Shown here one piece after another: positions 26,266-33,511 of a DNA stretch of 64,000 nt. The notes under the pieces were generated by a model, which had not been told where the DNA came from, did no database searches, and was given only the letters and a program-made list of their open reading frames with translations. Positions within the stretch are counted from its first letter, which is position 1. Each line of letters opens with the position of its first letter. The translations under genes and the position numbers were made by a program. Where the stretch lies: NCBI GenBank assembly GCA_964510495.1, contig CAZECR010000001.1, positions 22,924-86,923 on the forward strand, given 5' to 3'. Source of the stretch: CAZECR01 sp964510495. GTDB lineage: Bacteria; Patescibacteriota; Patescibacteriia; Magasanikbacterales; GWA2-37-8.

Positions 26266-26353
26266 CGTGTTCAAGAGGCAGACGCGGCCTCTTGTTGGCC
26301 AAGAGAATAACGCGATGAAGCGTATATTCTCAGGGTCACCTTCCGTGTGGCGG

Positions 26354-28363
26354 CTAGGCGGAGGCCTTGATCTCGCTGAAGAGGCGCTTCGCGGCTCCGC
26401 TCAGGTAGTGCATGAAGAGACCGGCGAGTGCGAGCATGAGCGCCATGGACGTCCAGGAGGCGATGTGATCGAGCCGAGCAGGGATCGCGGTCAGTGGAAG
26501 TGGTACCTTGAAGGCCACCGCACCCGATTGGAAGATACCGACCACGACTTCACCCGCGATGATCACCGCGGCTGGAGCTGCGATGAGCGCTTCGAGACCG
26601 GTCTCATAGGTGCGCCGCGGGGTGGGGAGCATGCTTTCTTCGAGGGTTTGCGTCTCTTCGTTGGCGTCGTCGACGCCCGGCACGATCGGCAGTTCGTTCT
26701 TCTTCACATTCAGCTTCTTCACTGCCCAGTAGGCGATGAGTCCACCGATTGCGATGGGGATGGTCGCCGAGATGCCGAGGTAGATGCCGACGGCGACAGC
26801 CATCGGCGAGAGGCGGAAGGGTGGATTCTTGCGAGTGCGGAGGAAGATGTCCGCTGCGGCGAGTAGGGCACCGAGGATCATGCCCTTCAGGATCATGTCG
26901 CCGAAGGGCAAGGGTTTCCCTTGAAGCCAGGCGAGGAATGCCTCGACCAGTTCCTTGAAGAGGCCGGCTTGAGGCGCCTCAAGACCCACCCCGATGCCCC
27001 GCGTGTGGTGCAGGCTCATGAGGAATGGGTGGAGGATAGGGGCGACACAGACGATGCTGAGGAGCATCGCCCACTGCTGGCGCCGCGGAGTCGCGCCGAG
27101 CATGTAACCGGTCTTGAGGTCCTGGCTCACCGAGCCGGCCGTCGAGGCGGCGCAGCAGATACATCCAGCGACAGCAAGGAGGATGACGTTCGCGGTCGCG
27201 GTGTTCGCAAGGAGCTGCTCACGGAAGATGCCGAGGATGCCGCAAGTTGCGATGAGACCAGTGATAGTCATTCCGCTTGTTGGCGACGAGGTGCTGCCCA
27301 CCTGGCCGACGATGTAGCTCGCGACGAGCGACAAGAGACTGCCGATGATGAACACGCCGAGAGCAGCTGTCAGGCTGAGGAGCAGAGAGTGCGAGATGTC
27401 GTAGAAGAGCCAGACGAAGCCGAGAGCACAGATGGTCAGAACACCGACCTGGTGGATGGGTCGCATGTCGTCGTTCTTGGACGCCTGGGTCTTCTTCTGG
27501 TTCGTCTGCTGGCCCCGCGAGCGAAGCTTGCTCCGGACGATGCCGCCAACGATCCAGACGAGTGAGTAGAAGGCGGCGACGACCATGACTCCGATGCCGA
27601 AGAATTTGGACATGCGCTTCAGGTCAGTTGCTGTGCTGAAGTCCGGGTGCCAGGCTGCATAGGCAGGCCACGAGATCAGACTGATCACGCCGCCTGACAG
27701 CATGAGGAGAGCTGCATTCGTGCCGATCAACATGCCGACAGCGAGGAGAGCGAGGGAGATGGTGCTCTTCAGGCTGAAGAGCTCCTGGGTCCTGCCGCCG
27801 GCGACTAGGCGCTTCACCGTGTACAGCGTGCTTTTCTCAGGCACGATACCCACGATGACATTGAGAGCGCTCATGGCCGCTCCGATGAGGGTCGCGATCA
27901 CGAGCGTCAACGTGTTGATCTTACCCGTCTTGGTGAGGACCTGGAGGAGGCGGGCGCAGGCACGCCCTTCTGGGTAGCGGAGCTCACGGTCACGCTCGAC
28001 GATCAGGATCGGCCTGATCCAGATCATGGAGACAACGCCGAGACTGCCACCGAAAGCGGCGACACCAGCGACGTGGTACCAAGGGATCGAACCCTTGCTA
28101 GCTCCGATCAGGAGCGCTGGCATTGTGAAGATAACACCGGCGGAGATACTCTCGCCGGCGCTAGCGACGGTTTGCACTGTGTTGTGTTGGAGGAGGTTGC
28201 CTCGCCGCATGAAGATGAACGACAGCACCGCGGCGGGGATGCTGGCGCTCAAGGTCTGGCCAGCGCTGAGCCCCACGTACATCGTGCTCACGGCGAAGAA
28301 CGCTGAGAGCACAACGCCGAAGAGCAGCTCACGCAGACCCCATTCTCTCTGAGATTGTTGCAT
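26354..28363 (-). CDS. OPT-family oligopeptide/metal-chelate transporter, first of a pair
   Basis: 669 residues, about 14 to 16 membrane segments. N-terminal LLFGVVLSAFFAVSTMYVGLSAGQTLSASIPAAVLSF is the usual OPT opening, and GSTSSPTSGMTITGLIATCGI is the OPT core motif (SPTSGMT). CAASTAGSVSQDLKTGYMLGATPRRQQ is a conserved segment of the bacterial branch. Like its neighbour it is GC-rich. It has its own upstream region with long inverted repeats (28443-28497) and a 17-bp element (28514-28530). The two OPT proteins differ in sequence and may form a heterodimer or carry different substrates; this is inference. Confidence 0.87.
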   Translation of the reverse strand: MQQSQREWGLRELLFGVVLSAFFAVSTMYVGLSAGQTLSASIPAAVLSFIFMRRGNLLQHNTVQTVASAGESISAGVIFTMPALLIGASKGSIPWYHVAGVAAFGGSLGVVSMIWIRPILIVERDRELRYPEGRACARLLQVLTKTGKINTLTLVIATLIGAAMSALNVIVGIVPEKSTLYTVKRLVAGGRTQELFSLKSTISLALLAVGMLIGTNAALLMLSGGVISLISWPAYAAWHPDFSTATDLKRMSKFFGIGVMVVAAFYSLVWIVGGIVRSKLRSRGQQTNQKKTQASKNDDMRPIHQVGVLTICALGFVWLFYDISHSLLLSLTAALGVFIIGSLLSLVASYIVGQVGSTSSPTSGMTITGLIATCGILGIFREQLLANTATANVILLAVAGCICCAASTAGSVSQDLKTGYMLGATPRRQQWAMLLSIVCVAPILHPFLMSLHHTRGIGVGLEAPQAGLFKELVEAFLAWLQGKPLPFGDMILKGMILGALLAAADIFLRTRKNPPFRLSPMAVAVGIYLGISATIPIAIGGLIAYWAVKKLNVKKNELPIVPGVDDANEETQTLEESMLPTPRRTYETGLEALIAAPAAVIIAGEVVVGIFQSGAVAFKVPLPLTAIPARLDHIASWTSMALMLALAGLFMHYLSGAAKRLFSEIKASA

Positions 28364-28442
28364 GGTTCCCTCGTTTTGCTTCGTTTTCGCTAGAATCGTT
28401 GTGACGGACCGTGCGCCAAATTTTTCTCCTATTATTTGTTTG

Positions 28443-28497
28443 CTAAGAGATCGAATAGGGATTATATAATTTATAAAAACACTATTCGATCTCTTAG
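28443..28497. promoter_or_regulatory. 16-bp perfect inverted repeat upstream of the first OPT gene
   Basis: CTAAGAGATCGAATAG (28443-28458) and its exact complement CTATTCGATCTCTTAG (28482-28497) enclose 23 AT-only-like bases that contain TATAAT on the minus strand. It could be an operator pair around a promoter, or a strong mRNA hairpin. The first OPT ATG is 80 bases downstream. Confidence 0.75.
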
Positions 28498-28513
28498 TTT
28501 AAGAAGGTTTATA

Positions 28514-28530
28514 GTAAGTATTCACTTGTC
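28514..28530. repeat. 17-bp element, copy 2
   Basis: GTAAGTATTCACTTGTC, the exact reverse complement of 26249-26265. On the minus strand it overlaps a TTGACA, so it could cover a -35 box of the first OPT gene, but no good -10 follows at 17 bp. Confidence 0.85.
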
Positions 28531-28690
28531 AAAGATCATTTTATTTTAAAAAATGCTGATGCGCATTGCAAATCAGCATTATGTGAACATATCATAAAAA
28601 ATGATGAAAGTCAATGCTTCATAAGCCGTGGATCGAGTGGTAAGCCTTTTGTAAAAAATAAGGATAATTGTAAATATTTTTTCAAAACTA

Positions 28691-28719
28691 TTGACCGTTA
28701 TGCTGTTGTAGCGTACCAC
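28691..28719 (+). promoter_or_regulatory. Possible promoter of the 55-residue gene
   Basis: TTGACC at 28691-28696, 17-bp spacer, TACCAC at 28714-28719. The -35 is good, the -10 weak. Confidence 0.45.
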
Positions 28720-28741
28720 ATAAGCATAGGAGGTCCCCGCC

Positions 28742-28909
28742 ATGACGATGATCCGTACCCTCAGTATCTTTGCTGCCCTCAAGCTCTTCTTCACGTTCAC
28801 CTCGGCGTTCGCCGCCGACAACCTCGAGGCCAAGGCCAGGGCAAAGGCTGCTGCCGAGAAAGCCAAGGAGAGTGCTGCCGCGAAGGACAAAAAGAGCGAC
28901 AAGAAGTAG
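28742..28909 (+). CDS. Small secreted Ala/Lys-rich protein (GC-rich cassette)
   Basis: 55 residues. The ATG at 28742 has AGGAGG 8 bases upstream. Residues 1-24 form a signal peptide (basic start, hydrophobic core LSIFAALKLFFTF) with a likely cleavage site after AFA. The mature part of about 31 residues is almost only A, K, E and D (AKARAKAAAEKAKESAAAKD) and would form one charged helix. A terminator follows at 28984-29009. It is GC-rich in an AT-rich setting. The Ala/Lys-rich helix resembles no family I can name. Too short for most automatic gene callers. Confidence 0.6.
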   Translation: MTMIRTLSIFAALKLFFTFTSAFAADNLEAKARAKAAAEKAKESAAAKDKKSDKK

Positions 28910-28983
28910 CTCTCGCCACTTCGTAATCGTCTGTTTGGACGCAAGAATTACCGGTACGTTTGACGCTCGTCGGGCGTACTCTC

Positions 28984-29009
28984 AAGAGCTCTTACTTAAG
29001 AGCTCTTTT
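28984..29009 (+). terminator. Terminator of the 55-residue gene
   Basis: AAGAGCTCTT, ACTT loop, AAGAGCTCTT, then TT AGTTTT. The arms are palindromic and so also a direct repeat. Confidence 0.65.
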
Positions 29010-29052
29010 AGTTTTAAGTGTCGCCGTCCTTGCTCGTAAAACTATTTTTCAC

Positions 29053-29058
29053 TATACT
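29053..29058 (+). promoter_or_regulatory. -10 box directly before a start codon (leaderless)
   Basis: TATACT at 29053-29058, with the ATG at 29068 only 9 bases further. No Shine-Dalgarno sequence lies between. Confidence 0.6.
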
Positions 29059-29067
29059 ACGTCTACT

Positions 29068-29664
29068 ATGTCAGAAAAATCATTCATATCTCGTCGTGAA
29101 TTTCTCCGTCTCGGTGTGGCGGCAGCAGGCGCTGCAGCCTTATCCCAGTTAGAAAGCGATCAGGCACCGCGTGAAATTTTTGTAGCAGAAAAATATAAAA
29201 ATTTTCAGCTGGAAGGTGAACAAATTTTTATCCAAAAAATTAAAACCGCTCTCGAGCTGCTTGGCACGACCGGCATACTAGAAATTGATGTTGAGCCCTA
29301 TATTAAGACTATTCGTCAATTAGGAGTGAGTGATGAAAGGGGGACGGGAGTCTATCCGTTACAAAACCAAACCGCTTTTATCGATCGAGCAGACTGGGAA
29401 CGTGCAACTGAGTGGTTGGCATCAATTGTTGCGCACGAGGCGCGGCATATGGAATTGTTTGTCGCTGCAAATGGTCAGGTGGGGGAAGAGCGTGTTGGTA
29501 ATACGCATGTTTCGGACGCAGCGTGGCGAGTGGGCCCAGGAGAAATTGGGGCGTGCGAAAAACAGATCGAAGTTTTGAAATTATTACACGCTGAAGAATC
29601 AGAAATAATTCGCATGAAAAAGCATTTGGAAAATTTAAAGAAAAAATGGGCAGAAGAAAAATAA
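29068..29664 (+). CDS. Tat-exported HExxH (putative zinc metallopeptidase) protein
   Basis: 198 residues. The N-terminus SRREFLRLGVAAAGAAALS is a twin-arginine signal (RRxFLRL), so the folded protein is exported by the Tat path. H123-E-A-R-H127 in the context SIVAHEARHMELF is an HExxH zinc motif. A downstream GEIGACEKQIEVL (E-x2-A-x2-E) could give the third ligand. C-terminal 25 residues are a charged helix. The ATG at 29068 is preceded by TATACT 9 bases upstream and lacks a Shine-Dalgarno sequence, suggesting leaderless translation; a longer frame to 28960 crosses the terminator of the previous gene. Catalytic activity is inferred from motif only. Confidence 0.7.
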   Translation: MSEKSFISRREFLRLGVAAAGAAALSQLESDQAPREIFVAEKYKNFQLEGEQIFIQKIKTALELLGTTGILEIDVEPYIKTIRQLGVSDERGTGVYPLQNQTAFIDRADWERATEWLASIVAHEARHMELFVAANGQVGEERVGNTHVSDAAWRVGPGEIGACEKQIEVLKLLHAEESEIIRMKKHLENLKKKWAEEK

Positions 29665-29693
29665 AAAAGAACCTGGGAATCAGGTTCTTTTTT
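29663..29693. terminator. Terminator after the Tat-exported protein gene
   Basis: AAAAAAGAACCTG and CAGGTTCTTTTTT form a 13-base-pair stem with a 5-base loop, usable from both sides. Confidence 0.88.
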
Positions 29694-29809
29694 AAATTTC
29701 TCAAGTATTTTCAAAAAAATAACTAAGAAATGAAGGCCGGAAATTCGCTGGTGCGTTTTCCGACCTGGGCGCTGTTAGGTTGTGCGCCGAGACGGGCGTC
29801 GAGGCCCGG

Positions 29810-30058
29810 CTACTGCTTGTCGCCAGCCTTCCAGCTGGCGCCGGGGCTGCCGGAGCACCCGCTGCCCTTCGTGCCGCTCGAGCCGGCCTTGTCGCCGGAG
29901 GACTTGGCGCCGCCATCGGGCTTGGCGGTCGTCGTGGTCGTGGTCTTGGGCTTGTCCGCGGCCTTGGCGGACTTGATGAAGCTGTCGCCGCCCACGCTGC
30001 CGGCGAGGCTGAGGGCCGCGATGAGACAGAGGGCGGAACGCTTGGTGCTGGTCATCAT
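29810..30058 (-). CDS. Small secreted low-complexity protein (GC-rich cassette)
   Basis: 82 residues. Signal peptide at 1-34 (TKRSALCLIAALSLAGSVGG, cleavage likely after AKA, before ADKPK). The mature part of about 48 residues is low-complexity: a TTTTTT run, then repeats of G, S, K and D with one Cys (SGCSGSPG). GGAGAA lies 7 bases before the ATG. Promoter TTGACG-N17-TAGTTT at 30105-30133. The gene is very GC-rich. It resembles small exported proteins of GC-rich Gram-negative bacteria in style, but no family is recognised. Opposite-strand frames in this region are shadows. Confidence 0.55.
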   Translation of the reverse strand: MMTSTKRSALCLIAALSLAGSVGGDSFIKSAKAADKPKTTTTTTAKPDGGAKSSGDKAGSSGTKGSGCSGSPGASWKAGDKQ

Positions 30059-30104
30059 GGTGCTTCTCCTTCCAGAGGCTTATGTGCCCTTGGTTGTAGT
30101 AATG

Positions 30105-30133
30105 AAACTAACAAAAAAATACCCCTTCGTCAA
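30105..30133 (-). promoter_or_regulatory. Promoter of the 82-residue secreted protein gene
   Basis: TTGACG (complement 30128-30133), 17-bp spacer, TAGTTT (complement 30105-30110) on the minus strand. Confidence 0.6.
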
Positions 30134-30184
30134 GGTGGCAGGCTAGAACGGGTTTCGTCCTATGTGGTGGACTTGTAGCAGGAG

Positions 30185-30213
30185 TTGACGGTTCCGATTA
30201 AAAATGTTTAGCT
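30185..30213 (+). promoter_or_regulatory. Promoter of the 42-residue frame
   Basis: TTGACG at 30185-30190, 17-bp spacer, TTAGCT at 30208-30213; GGAGG follows at 30220-30224, 6 bases before an ATG. Confidence 0.55.
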
Positions 30214-30230
30214 GCCACTGGAGGTGCTCC

Positions 30231-30359
30231 ATGCCGAGAAGTTTGTTGGCAGTGGTTGTTCTATCCGCCCGTCTGTTCGTTGGTGTTGCGAACGCCGACA
30301 CGAACGACATCCCGGAGTGTGTGCGCGTGCCCACACTCTTCTTCTTTTTTATAGTATAA
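30231..30359 (+). CDS. Signal-peptide-like microprotein or remnant (GC-rich cassette)
   Basis: A 42-residue frame with a good GGAGG site 6 bases upstream of its ATG. Residues 1-22 read as a signal peptide (PRSLLAVVVLSARLFVGVANA, cleavage after ANA). Only about 20 residues would be mature, and the last third of the frame is encoded by a hairpin (30315-30338) followed by a T-rich run, which looks like a terminator. So the reading frame runs through its own terminator. It may be a gene decayed by deletion, a very short exported peptide, or a small RNA with a chance frame. Confidence 0.35.
   Translation: MPRSLLAVVVLSARLFVGVANADTNDIPECVRVPTLFFFFIV
30315..30350 (+). terminator. Terminator overlapping the 42-residue frame
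   Basis: GAGTGTG (30315-30321) pairs with CACACTC (30332-30338), then TTCTTCTTTTTT. Confidence 0.65.
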
Positions 30360-30400
30360 CGAAGCTGAGAGAAGGGCTTGTAGGACTAGTATGTGAGTAT

Positions 30401-30424
30401 AAAAAAACCGCCAAATGGCGGTAG
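30401..30424 (-). terminator. Terminator of the 62-residue gene
   Basis: ACCGCC, AAAT loop, GGCGGT with seven T bases on the minus strand. Confidence 0.8.
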
Positions 30425-30432
30425 TTGAATTT

Positions 30433-30621
30433 TTATTTTGGGGATTCAGTCTTAGGGTTCATTCCCGCTATCTTTTCTTGCAATGCGGCAATTTCATTTT
30501 GCGTATCGGCAGTGAGCTGAGTGAGGTCAGGTTTAGGCAAGGCAATAATAACCTCTGGTGCAGGCTCAGCAGGCCGTCTAAAGTCCTGTTTATTTTGCTC
30601 TGTTGGGCCTCTTTCGAGCAT
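30433..30621 (-). CDS. Small hypothetical protein
   Basis: 62 residues starting MLERGPTEQNKQDFRRPAEP. A consensus promoter (30650-30678) lies about 30 bases upstream and a terminator follows directly, which together support a real gene although no Shine-Dalgarno sequence is evident. The first half is proline-rich and disordered, the second half a short helix (LTADTQNEIAALQEKIAGM). Base composition matches the host, unlike the nearby GC-rich cassettes. It is divergent from uvrA. No family recognised. Confidence 0.6.
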   Translation of the reverse strand: MLERGPTEQNKQDFRRPAEPAPEVIIALPKPDLTQLTADTQNEIAALQEKIAGMNPKTESPK

Positions 30622-30649
30622 AGAGTAAAAGTAGACACGGTACAAGTAT

Positions 30650-30678
30650 ATAGTAGCACAAAAACCGGGTTTTGTCAA
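30650..30678 (-). promoter_or_regulatory. Promoter of the 62-residue gene
   Basis: TTGACA (complement 30673-30678), 17-bp spacer, TACTAT (complement 30650-30655). Confidence 0.75.
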
Positions 30679-30695
30679 GTCAATTTTTGGCTTAA

Positions 30696-30724
30696 TTGAC
30701 AAACAAAATTTCCTCCCGTACACT
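30696..30724 (+). promoter_or_regulatory. Promoter of the short uvrA gene
   Basis: TTGACA at 30696-30701, 17-bp spacer, TACACT at 30719-30724. The leader of about 60 bases holds a weak hairpin (GACC with GGTC, 30763-30780) followed by five T bases, a possible attenuator. Confidence 0.65.
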
Positions 30725-30794
30725 AACTATAAGGTTCTTTTTCTTTTTCTAAGCTTTGTTTTGACCTGGTTACACGGGTCTTTTTGTCATTTAT

Positions 30795-33434
30795 ATGCAA
30801 GATAAAATTGTTATTAAGGGTGCCCGTGAGCATAATCTCAAAAATATCACGCTCGAATTGCCGCGCAACAAAATGATTGCGTTTACTGGTCTGTCGGGAT
30901 CAGGTAAATCGAGCCTGGCATTTGATACCATCTTTGCCGAAGGGCAGCGTCGGTATATTGAAAGTCTTTCCGCCTATGCCCGTCAATTTTTGGGCGGTAT
31001 GCAAAAACCGGACGTTGACGAGATCGAAGGGTTGTCACCGGCTATTTCGATTGACCAAAAAGCACATAGTGCTAACCCACGTTCGACCGTAGCAACGATC
31101 ACGGAGATTTATGATTATCTACGTGTTATGTTTGCGCGCGTGGGGAATCCGTACTGTCCCGTGTGTGGTACCAGAATCGAAAAGATGACGGTAGACCAGA
31201 TGATCGATCGCATTATTACCGAAACAAAATCTCAAAATGAAAAAACGAAAAAGATTAAAGTAGAAGAAAATCATCTGACGATTTTTTCACCTGTCGTACG
31301 GGGCCGCAAAGGGGAGTATTACCAGATGCTCTACGATTTGTACAACTCGGGATTTTTGGAAGTGCGCGTGGACGGCGCAATTAAAAGTTTGCGCGAACGA
31401 GTGCTCTTGTCAAAAAATAATAAACATACGATCGAAGTTGTGGTAGATAAAATTCCGCTCGTTAAAAAATGGGGCGATGACGATTTGCTGCGTTTAACGG
31501 AAGCAGTGAATAAAGCAGTCGATTTGTCGAACGGTCTTGCAACCATCAACTATCCGGGACAAGCTGAACACGTGTACAGTACCGAGTACTCTTGCCCGAA
31601 CGATGGTTTTAGTTTTCCAGAAATCGAGCCGCGCTTGTTTAGTTTTAACAGCCCCTATGGCTACTGCGAAGCCTGCACCGGACTTGGTACTAAAGAATTA
31701 TTCAGCACCGAAATTTGCGATGTGTGTGAAGGGAAGCGCCTTAATAAAACAGCGCTCAGTGTGCGCGTAGCTGAAAAAAATATTTGGGAAGTAACCAGCC
31801 TCACGATTGGTGAAGCCCGTGAATTTTTTGCGGAAGTAGAATTATCGCTCGATGCTAAAACTGTTGAGATTGCTGGTGCAGTGTTCAGAGAAATTAGCAA
31901 TCGTTTGCAATTCATGTTTAATGTGGGTTTGTATTATCTTAATTTAAATCGCAAAGCCGGAACATTGTCGGGTGGCGAGGCGCAGCGTATTCGTTTGGCC
32001 TCGCAAGTAGGTACTCGCCTCGTCGGCGCGCTCTACGTGCTCGATGAGCCGACTATTGGGCTGCATCAAAAAGATAACGATCAATTAGTAAAAACACTCC
32101 GGAGTCTTTGTGATATTGGTAACACCATTATTGTTGTTGAACATGACGAAGATACAATTCTCGTCAGTGATTGGATTGTGGATATTGGCCCGGCAGCGGG
32201 TAAGCACGGGGGTGAAGTTGTGTATTCAGGCCCACTCGGAAAATTGCTGCAAGGAAAACAAATTGCTACGGGCGCAATCAGTCAAACTGCCAAACGCAAG
32301 GCTGCAACCGTGGTGGAAGAAAATGAAACCTGGGGCTGCAAGGTTTTGGGTGATCCTAAAAAATCAATCACGGGAAAATATTTACGTGGCGACCTTAAAA
32401 TTGAAATTCCCGAGAAGCGTCGCAAAGTGGATGCGTCGACCCCAAAAATTAAAATCAAGGGAGCGGAAGAACATAATCTCAAAAATATTTCAGTTGAGAT
32501 TCCACTCCGCCGGTTTGTGTGTTTGACGGGTGTATCAGGATCGGGCAAATCAACGCTTATGAACGATGTGCTCGAAAAAACGCTGGCAAATCGTTTTTAT
32601 CACATGAATAAAGAGGTGGGCAAACATAAAGAGATTACGGGTACGGAATACATCGACCGTATGATCGTGATTGATCAAAGCCCAATCGGGCGTACACCGC
32701 GATCGAATCCAGCAACCTATACCAAGGCCTTTGATTTGATTCGTGAATTATTTGCATCAACTGCAGAGTCCAAGCTCCGCGGTTTCAAAAGTGGGCGGTT
32801 TAGTTTCAATGTGCCTGGTGGACGATGCGAGAATTGTGAAGGACGTGGAACCTTGGAAATTGAAATGCATTTCTTGCCCAGCGTTGAAATCGTCTGCGAC
32901 GTGTGTAAGGGTAAACGGTTCACCAATGAAATTTTGCAAGTGCAGTACAAAGATAAAAATGTGGCTGAGGTCTTGGCGATGACGGTTGAAGAAGCCGAAG
33001 AATTTTTCCGTGACATTCCGCTTATCAATGATAAATTAAAAATTCTGAACGAAGTTGGTTTGGATTATCTTACGCTCGGTCAGTCTGCGACTACGCTCTC
33101 AGGGGGTGAAGCGCAGCGTATAAAACTTTCCAAAGAATTATCGAAGCACGGTACGACGAAAACATTGTATCTGCTGGACGAACCAACAACTGGTTTACAT
33201 TACGATGATGTTCGTAAACTGGTGGGCGTGCTCGATCGGTTGGTCGGACAGGGTAATACCGTGATGGTTATTGAGCACAATCTTGATGTTATCAAATGCG
33301 CCGACTGGATTATCGACCTTGGGCCCGAAGGCGGCGACAAGGGTGGTCAGGTAATTGCAACCGGAACACCCGAAGAAGTATCGATTAAAAAAGGTAGCTT
33401 TACGGGTGAGTATTTGAAACGAATGTTGAAGTAA
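30795..33434 (+). CDS. uvrA: UvrA-type excinuclease ATPase lacking the insertion domain
   Basis: 879 residues, against about 940 for standard UvrA. Both ABC ATPase halves are present: Walker A GLSGSGKS near residue 33 and GVSGSGKS near residue 579, signatures TLSGGEAQRI twice, and Walker B VLDEP and LLDEP. The UvrB-binding region (about 120-250) and the C-terminal zinc module (CENCEGRG...CDVCKGKR) are kept. Between CEACTGLG and the next zinc pair CDVCEGKRL only about 10 residues remain, where the full-length UvrA at 45379 has about 112. That gap is the insertion domain used in DNA damage contact. A second, complete UvrA is in the window, so this one may have a special role. Confidence 0.9.
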   Translation: MQDKIVIKGAREHNLKNITLELPRNKMIAFTGLSGSGKSSLAFDTIFAEGQRRYIESLSAYARQFLGGMQKPDVDEIEGLSPAISIDQKAHSANPRSTVATITEIYDYLRVMFARVGNPYCPVCGTRIEKMTVDQMIDRIITETKSQNEKTKKIKVEENHLTIFSPVVRGRKGEYYQMLYDLYNSGFLEVRVDGAIKSLRERVLLSKNNKHTIEVVVDKIPLVKKWGDDDLLRLTEAVNKAVDLSNGLATINYPGQAEHVYSTEYSCPNDGFSFPEIEPRLFSFNSPYGYCEACTGLGTKELFSTEICDVCEGKRLNKTALSVRVAEKNIWEVTSLTIGEAREFFAEVELSLDAKTVEIAGAVFREISNRLQFMFNVGLYYLNLNRKAGTLSGGEAQRIRLASQVGTRLVGALYVLDEPTIGLHQKDNDQLVKTLRSLCDIGNTIIVVEHDEDTILVSDWIVDIGPAAGKHGGEVVYSGPLGKLLQGKQIATGAISQTAKRKAATVVEENETWGCKVLGDPKKSITGKYLRGDLKIEIPEKRRKVDASTPKIKIKGAEEHNLKNISVEIPLRRFVCLTGVSGSGKSTLMNDVLEKTLANRFYHMNKEVGKHKEITGTEYIDRMIVIDQSPIGRTPRSNPATYTKAFDLIRELFASTAESKLRGFKSGRFSFNVPGGRCENCEGRGTLEIEMHFLPSVEIVCDVCKGKRFTNEILQVQYKDKNVAEVLAMTVEEAEEFFRDIPLINDKLKILNEVGLDYLTLGQSATTLSGGEAQRIKLSKELSKHGTTKTLYLLDEPTTGLHYDDVRKLVGVLDRLVGQGNTVMVIEHNLDVIKCADWIIDLGPEGGDKGGQVIATGTPEEVSIKKGSFTGEYLKRMLK

Positions 33435-33479
33435 CTGTTTCGAGCGCACGTTCCAAATTTTTTGGCTGGTAAGCTCGAC

Positions 33480-33511
33480 GGCTGATGGATTGTACTCCGT
33501 CAGCCTTTTTT
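33480..33511 (+). terminator. Terminator of the short uvrA gene
   Basis: GGCTGATGGA and TCCGTCAGCC pair with one mismatch, followed by TTTTTT; it reaches the stop of the convergent regulator gene. Confidence 0.8.

Larger units (their letters stand above)
25969..26353. promoter_or_regulatory. Regulatory region between the two OPT genes
   Basis: A 385-base gap without genes. Reading on the minus strand toward the second OPT gene it holds a hairpin (26272-26294), a copy of a 17-bp element (26249-26265), a strong terminator (26181-26204), a promoter (26108-26136) and an inverted repeat just downstream of it (26078-26102). This is AT-rich between two GC-rich genes. Confidence 0.7.
28364..28741. 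other. Gene-free region between the OPT operon and the 55-residue gene
   Basis: 378 AT-rich bases without an open frame of protein character. It holds the 16-bp inverted repeat (28443-28497), copy 2 of the 17-bp element (28514-28530), a second hairpin with arms AATGCTGAT and ATCAGCATT (28552-28580), and the promoter of the 55-residue gene (28691-28719). Confidence 0.7.

Noticed and set aside
24139..28352. Many long open frames on the plus strand and in other minus frames across the OPT genes
   Set aside because: High GC removes stop codons in all frames. These proteins are arginine- and histidine-rich with no family features, while the OPT frames have clear membrane segments and motifs.
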